Shown: one piece after another, positions 60,434 to 64,000 of the stretch
Layout of the letters: every line of letters starts with the position of its first letter
How positions within the stretch are numbered: the first letter of the stretch is position 1
Assembly: GCF_905220975.1 (NCBI RefSeq)
Contig: NZ_CAJNBK010000007.1
Span: 229,302-293,301 of the forward strand
Origin: Paraburkholderia haematera
GTDB taxonomy: Bacteria; Pseudomonadota; Gammaproteobacteria; Burkholderiales; Burkholderiaceae
Length of the DNA: 64,000 nucleotides
Reading direction: 5' to 3'
Made by a program: the position numbers and the translations under genes
Notes under the pieces: model-generated
What the model was told of the DNA's origin: nothing
The model's input: the letters and a program-made list of their open reading frames with translations, nothing else
The model's database searches: none

Positions 60434-63400
60434 ATTTCGGTCAATGGATGCAGAAGCACCGGCGCTCGCTGCTGTTCGTGATCGCGTTGCTGGCGATCGC
60501 GGGCGCGCTGACCGCGTTTCGCCTGCCGATCTCGCTGTTCCCGAACGTCGCCTTTCCGCGCGCCGTTGTCGCGCTCGACGCGGGCGACCGCCCCGCCGAA
60601 CAGATGGCCACGCTTGTGACCATGCCGGTCGAAGAGGCGCTGCGCCGCGTGCCGAACGTACGCGATGTCGAATCGACCACGAGCCGCGGTTCGGCGGAAA
60701 TCTCGATCAATTTCGACTGGGGCACCGACATGGCGCAAGCCACGTTGCAGGCACAGTCGGCGATTAGCGAGATCCTCGCGACGCTTCCACAAGGCACCTC
60801 GATGCAGGTGCGGCGCATGGACCCGACGGTGTTCCCCGTGCTCGCGTATAGCTTGACGTCGAAACAGCAATCGCTCTCGGCGCTGCGCGATCTTGCGCAG
60901 TTCCAGATGCGGCCGTTGCTGTCGTCCGTGGAAGGCGTGGCGCGCGTCGAAGTGACCGGCGGCGCGCAGGACGAATTTGAAGTCGCGATCGATCCGGCGC
61001 GCCTCGCCGCCTACAAGTTGTCGCTCTCGGACGTGTCGAAAGCGATCGGCGCGAGCAACGTGCTGATGGCCACCGGCCGCATCGAGGATCACTACAAGCT
61101 GTACCTCGTGATTGCCAACACCACGATCACGCAACTCGACGAGCTGCGCAACGTGGTGGTCTCGGCCAACGGCGCGACGCAAATCCGTCTGGGCGACGTT
61201 GCAACGGTCCGTCAGGGCGTCGTGCCGCAATGGATGCGCGTCACCGCCGACGGCCAGGACGCTGTGCTGCTCAACGTCTTCCAGCAGCCAGGCGCGAACA
61301 GCGTGGCGATGGCCAAGGCGATCCGCGCGAAGCTCGCCGACTTCCAGCATCAGATGCCGGCGGGCGTGCATCTTTCGAACTGGTACGACCAGAGCGAGCT
61401 GGTGATCGCTTCGGCGAGCAGCGTGCGCGACGCGATCATGATTGGCGTGGTGCTGGCTGCGTTCACGCTGTTTGCCTTCCTGCGCAACTGGAAGATCACC
61501 GCGATCGCGGTTGCGCTGGTGCCCGTTGTGATGGCCGCGACGATCCTGCTGCTCGACGTGTTCGGCATGGGGTTCAACATCATGACGCTCGGCGGGATGG
61601 CCGCCGCCGTCGGCCTCGTGATCGACGACGCGATCGTGATGATCGAACATATCGTGCGACGCATGCGCGAAGGTGGCGCGCACAAGTTTCACGGCCGCGT
61701 GATGGCGGCGGCGCTCGAATTCACGCGGCCGCTTGCCGGATCGTCGGCGGCGACGCTGATCATTTTCGTGCCGCTCGCGTTTCTGTCGGGCGTGACGGGC
61801 GCGTTTTTCAAGGCGCTCTCGGTGACGATGGCCAGCGCCCTGTTCATTTCGTTTCTTGTCACCTGGCTCGCGGTGCCGATTCTGTGCGACCGCTGGCTGA
61901 CGCCCAAAGACGCCGAAGAGCACAAGGAAACCCGCTTCGCCTCATGGATGAACCGGCGTTACGGCTTTCTGATCGAACGCGTGACGGCACGCCCGGTTCT
62001 CGTGCTGCTTGGGGTGCTGCCGCTGATCGTGGTGGCCGCGTTCGCCTTCACGCGGGTGGGCAGCGGCTTCATGCCGAGCATGGACGAAGGTGGATTCGTG
62101 CTCGACTATCACACCGATCCGGGCACCTCCGTGACCGAAACGGACCGGCTGATGAAGCAGATCGAGGGCATCATCCGCGCGAATCCGAACGTCGCGACTT
62201 ACTCGCGCCGCACCGGCGCCGGTCTCGGCGGCGATCTGAACGAGCCTAACAAGGGTGACTTCTTCGTGCGGTTGAAGTCGACTGGCCGCGAGCCGATCGG
62301 AACGGTGATGGAAGAGATCCGTTCGAAGGTCGAGACGCAGGTGCCCGGCGTGAGTATCGAACTCGCGCAGTTGATGGAGGACCTGATTGGCGACCTGACG
62401 GCGGTGCCGCAGCCGGTCCAGATCAAGATCTACTCCGACGATCAGACCACGCTCGACACGACCGCACGCAAGGTCGCGGCGCAGATCGGCAAGATTCAGG
62501 GCGTGGTGGACGTCAACGACGGCATCAATCCGGCGGGCGACGCACTCGAATTGCACATCCGGCCCGAAGCTGCGGCGGCTGAAGGCATGGACCCGCAGTC
62601 GATTGCGCAGGCCGTGTCCGACATGGTGGAGGGCAACGTAGCGACGCAATTCCAGACCGGACCGAAGACGGTGGGTGTGCGGGTGCGCGTGGCCGGTGCG
62701 TTGAAGCTGACCGATACGCAACTGGGGCAGTTGCAGATTCGCGCGCCGGACGGCCATCTGTTCGCGTTGAATCGTGTTGCCGATCAGGTAAAGGTGACCG
62801 GCCAGCCGGAAATCAGCCGCGACAATCTCAAGCGGATGGTGGCGGTGACGGCGCGAATCGACGGCCGCGATCTGGGTTCGACGATTGCCGACGTGCAGAA
62901 CGCGTTGAGCGACAAGAGCTTGTTGCCGAGCGGCGTGTATTACGAGCTCGGCGGGTTGTACCAGCAACAGCAGATTGCCTTCAAGGGCTTGTTGACTGTG
63001 TTCGGCGCCGCGATTGCGTTGGTGTTTGGATTGCTGCTGTTTCTATACGAACGCTTTCGGGTTTCGCTGGCGGTGATGGCGATGCCGTTGCTGGCGTCGG
63101 GTGCGGTGTTTATTGGGCTGTGGATTACCGGCATCGAGTTGAACATCTCCGCGATGATGGGGATGACGATGATTATCGGTATCGTGACTGAGGTGGCGAT
63201 TTTTTATGTATCTGAGTTGCAGGGGTTGATTCGGGATGAAGGTGTTGGGTTTGAGGAGGCTTTGATTGCGGCTGGGCGGAATCGATTGCGGCCGATTGCC
63301 ATGACGACGATTGCAGCGATTCTGGCATTGCTGCCGCTTGCGTTTGCCCTCGGGCAAGGGTCGGCTATGCAGCAGCCTTTGGCGATTGCCATTATTTCCG

Positions 63401-63480
63401 GGTTGATTGTGCAGTTGCCGTTGGTGTTGTTGTTGTTGCCTGTGTTGTTGAAGTTGTTGATGAAGAAGCAGGCTATTTGA
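60430..63480 (+). CDS. RND efflux transporter inner-membrane permease
   Basis: A 1016-residue RND pump. It has the N-terminal span (LLFVIALLAIAGALTAF), a pore domain (ALRRVPNVRDVESTTSRG), TM4 with the proton-relay pair Asp399-Asp400 (GLVIDDAIVMIEH) and the C-terminal repeat (MTMIIGIVTEVAIFYV, MTTIAAILALLPLA). Asp-Asp with no metal-specific motif suggests an organic-compound (HAE-like) pump rather than a CzcA metal pump. It overlaps the adaptor gene by 4 bases (ATGA). Substrates unknown; the divergent two-component system probably controls it. Confidence 0.94.
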   Translation: MNFGQWMQKHRRSLLFVIALLAIAGALTAFRLPISLFPNVAFPRAVVALDAGDRPAEQMATLVTMPVEEALRRVPNVRDVESTTSRGSAEISINFDWGTDMAQATLQAQSAISEILATLPQGTSMQVRRMDPTVFPVLAYSLTSKQQSLSALRDLAQFQMRPLLSSVEGVARVEVTGGAQDEFEVAIDPARLAAYKLSLSDVSKAIGASNVLMATGRIEDHYKLYLVIANTTITQLDELRNVVVSANGATQIRLGDVATVRQGVVPQWMRVTADGQDAVLLNVFQQPGANSVAMAKAIRAKLADFQHQMPAGVHLSNWYDQSELVIASASSVRDAIMIGVVLAAFTLFAFLRNWKITAIAVALVPVVMAATILLLDVFGMGFNIMTLGGMAAAVGLVIDDAIVMIEHIVRRMREGGAHKFHGRVMAAALEFTRPLAGSSAATLIIFVPLAFLSGVTGAFFKALSVTMASALFISFLVTWLAVPILCDRWLTPKDAEEHKETRFASWMNRRYGFLIERVTARPVLVLLGVLPLIVVAAFAFTRVGSGFMPSMDEGGFVLDYHTDPGTSVTETDRLMKQIEGIIRANPNVATYSRRTGAGLGGDLNEPNKGDFFVRLKSTGREPIGTVMEEIRSKVETQVPGVSIELAQLMEDLIGDLTAVPQPVQIKIYSDDQTTLDTTARKVAAQIGKIQGVVDVNDGINPAGDALELHIRPEAAAAEGMDPQSIAQAVSDMVEGNVATQFQTGPKTVGVRVRVAGALKLTDTQLGQLQIRAPDGHLFALNRVADQVKVTGQPEISRDNLKRMVAVTARIDGRDLGSTIADVQNALSDKSLLPSGVYYELGGLYQQQQIAFKGLLTVFGAAIALVFGLLLFLYERFRVSLAVMAMPLLASGAVFIGLWITGIELNISAMMGMTMIIGIVTEVAIFYVSELQGLIRDEGVGFEEALIAAGRNRLRPIAMTTIAAILALLPLAFALGQGSAMQQPLAIAIISGLIVQLPLVLLLLPVLLKLLMKKQAI

Positions 63481-63842
63481 TGTTTTGGGGTTATGGCTGA
63501 GCGGCGCTTTCGTTTGTTTGCCTGGGGCGTTGGCCTTTCCTTGAATTCTTAGTGGTTTATTAGCGTTGCCCCTGTGCGGGGCGGCACCTACTTTTCTTTG
63601 CCTGCCGCAAAGAAAAGTAGGCAAAAGAAAGCGGCTCAAACCGCTAACTCTTAAGCGGGTCCCCCGCGCAGTTGCGGTAGTGGTGCATCTGGAATCCGTG
63701 CCCTCGCGCATTCGGCGTCAGTGACAAGGCAGTCATACTTCCGGCGACGCTGCGCGCGCCGACACGTATTTCCTGGAACCGTCTGTTCGGTTGCGCGCGC
63801 GAGTTTCACCTGCCGCAGCGATTCGCAGGCGTAGCCCCTTCT
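63481..63842. other. intergenic region before the IS element
   Basis: About 360 bases after the RND operon containing a long perfect hairpin repeat and no supported gene. A minus-strand frame of 102 codons crosses it but starts inside the IS end and shows no family motif. Confidence 0.5.
63587..63621. repeat. long perfect inverted repeat (hairpin)
   Basis: A 15-base arm (CCTACTTTTCTTTGC) and its exact complement enclose the loop CTGCC. The neighbouring text, with GTGCGGGGCGGCACC before and AAAAGAAAGCGGC after, is of a kind I associate with repeats scattered in Burkholderia-type genomes, not verified here. No T-run follows, so it is not a simple terminator. Confidence 0.75.
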
Positions 63843-64000
63843 GAGGGTGTAATTAGTTTTGTGTAAACGGTCATTTGGCAGGAGACTGTCAGTAACAGGA
63901 GCGACGATGACCGTAGCGAAACGCAACAAACGAGTGAAACCCGATCCTGAGCTCGTCAAGCTGGCTGACAGCCTGCTGACGAACTATCAGAAGCCGGAAG
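63843..64000 (+). mobile_element. IS256-family insertion sequence, left end (cut by window end)
   Basis: The transposase start at 63907 and the leader before it (GAGGGTGTAATTAG.. TGTGTAAACGGTCA, near 63843-63873) fit the left end of an IS256-family element with its terminal inverted repeat. The right end lies outside, so the exact boundary and target duplication cannot be read. Confidence 0.6.
63907..64000 (+). CDS. IS256-family transposase, N-terminal fragment
   Basis: The frame from the ATG at 63907 encodes MTVAKRNKRVKPDPELVKL then ADSLLTNYQKPE to the window edge. NYQKPE(DLIGENG) near residue 27 is the conserved N-terminus of IS256-type (mutator-like) transposases. AGGAG lies 6 bases before the ATG. 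Incomplete only because the window ends. Confidence 0.75.
   Translation, partial: MTVAKRNKRVKPDPELVKLADSLLTNYQKPE

Noticed and set aside
60379..61923. Minus-strand open frame (514 codons) over the RND permease
   Set aside because: His/Arg-rich antisense of conserved transmembrane sequence.
63651..63959. Minus-strand frame of 102 codons near the window end
   Set aside because: It begins inside the transposase gene end and crosses the IS boundary; no motif, so probably chance.

Overview
The window looks like a replicon of a Paraburkholderia/Burkholderia-type betaproteobacterium. The reasons are high GC with strong third-position GC bias, many LysR-regulator/enzyme divergons, catechol ortho-cleavage genes next to an auxin (iac) catabolic cluster arranged much as known from Paraburkholderia phytofirmans, and an actinobacterial-type [NiFe]-hydrogenase locus of the kind known from Cupriavidus. 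The genus is an inference; no rRNA or tRNA gene is visible here.

Layout. 1-6.5 kb: small accessory enzymes (two alpha/beta hydrolases, three NAD(P)-binding oxidoreductases, a TfoX-like protein) with two LysR regulators. 6.7-12.1 kb: a translationally coupled operon of a DUF2760 protein and two divergent Hsp70s, the second with a C-terminal extension. 12.1-19.3 kb: a cytosine-deaminase-like amidohydrolase, remnants of a LysR gene and of an acetylpolyamine-amidohydrolase-like gene, a phnW/LysR divergon, an SDR, and a TSUP permease/LysR divergon.

19.4-35.6 kb: an indole-3-acetic-acid (IAA) degradation region. iacF, iacCD, an MFS transporter, iacABIHE and iacG are interleaved with catBAC/catR, a second LysR gene, and a two-component pair (PAS kinase and FixJ-type regulator). 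In outline, the flavin monooxygenase IacA (with flavin reductase IacG) and the SDR IacE oxidise the indole ring. IacB, IacI and IacH process the intermediates. The Rieske oxygenase IacCD with reductase IacF leads to catechol, which CatA, CatB and CatC carry to the enol-lactone.

35.6-49.8 kb: a fifteen-gene minus-strand operon for a group 1h (high-affinity, actinobacterial-type) [NiFe]-hydrogenase. It holds the small and large subunits, four poorly characterised conserved proteins, an endopeptidase, a 33-residue single-span microprotein that standard gene calling easily misses, HypF, HypC, a SIS-domain isomerase-like protein, HypD, HypE, HypA and a His-rich HypB. A NiCoT nickel/cobalt permease lies just upstream (50.1-51.2 kb).

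51.3-55.5 kb: a small copper-related group (CopC, a porin-like protein, DUF2946), an orphan TAXI-type solute-binding protein with membrane anchors, and a ProQ/FinO RNA chaperone. 55.6-63.5 kb: an OmpR/QseC-type two-component system divergent from a tripartite RND efflux operon. Between them lies an array of nine TTAA-like half-sites at exactly 11-bp spacing. The window closes with a long-hairpin repeat and the beginning of an IS256-family insertion sequence.

All function calls come from reading motifs and family resemblance by eye; no database search was run.
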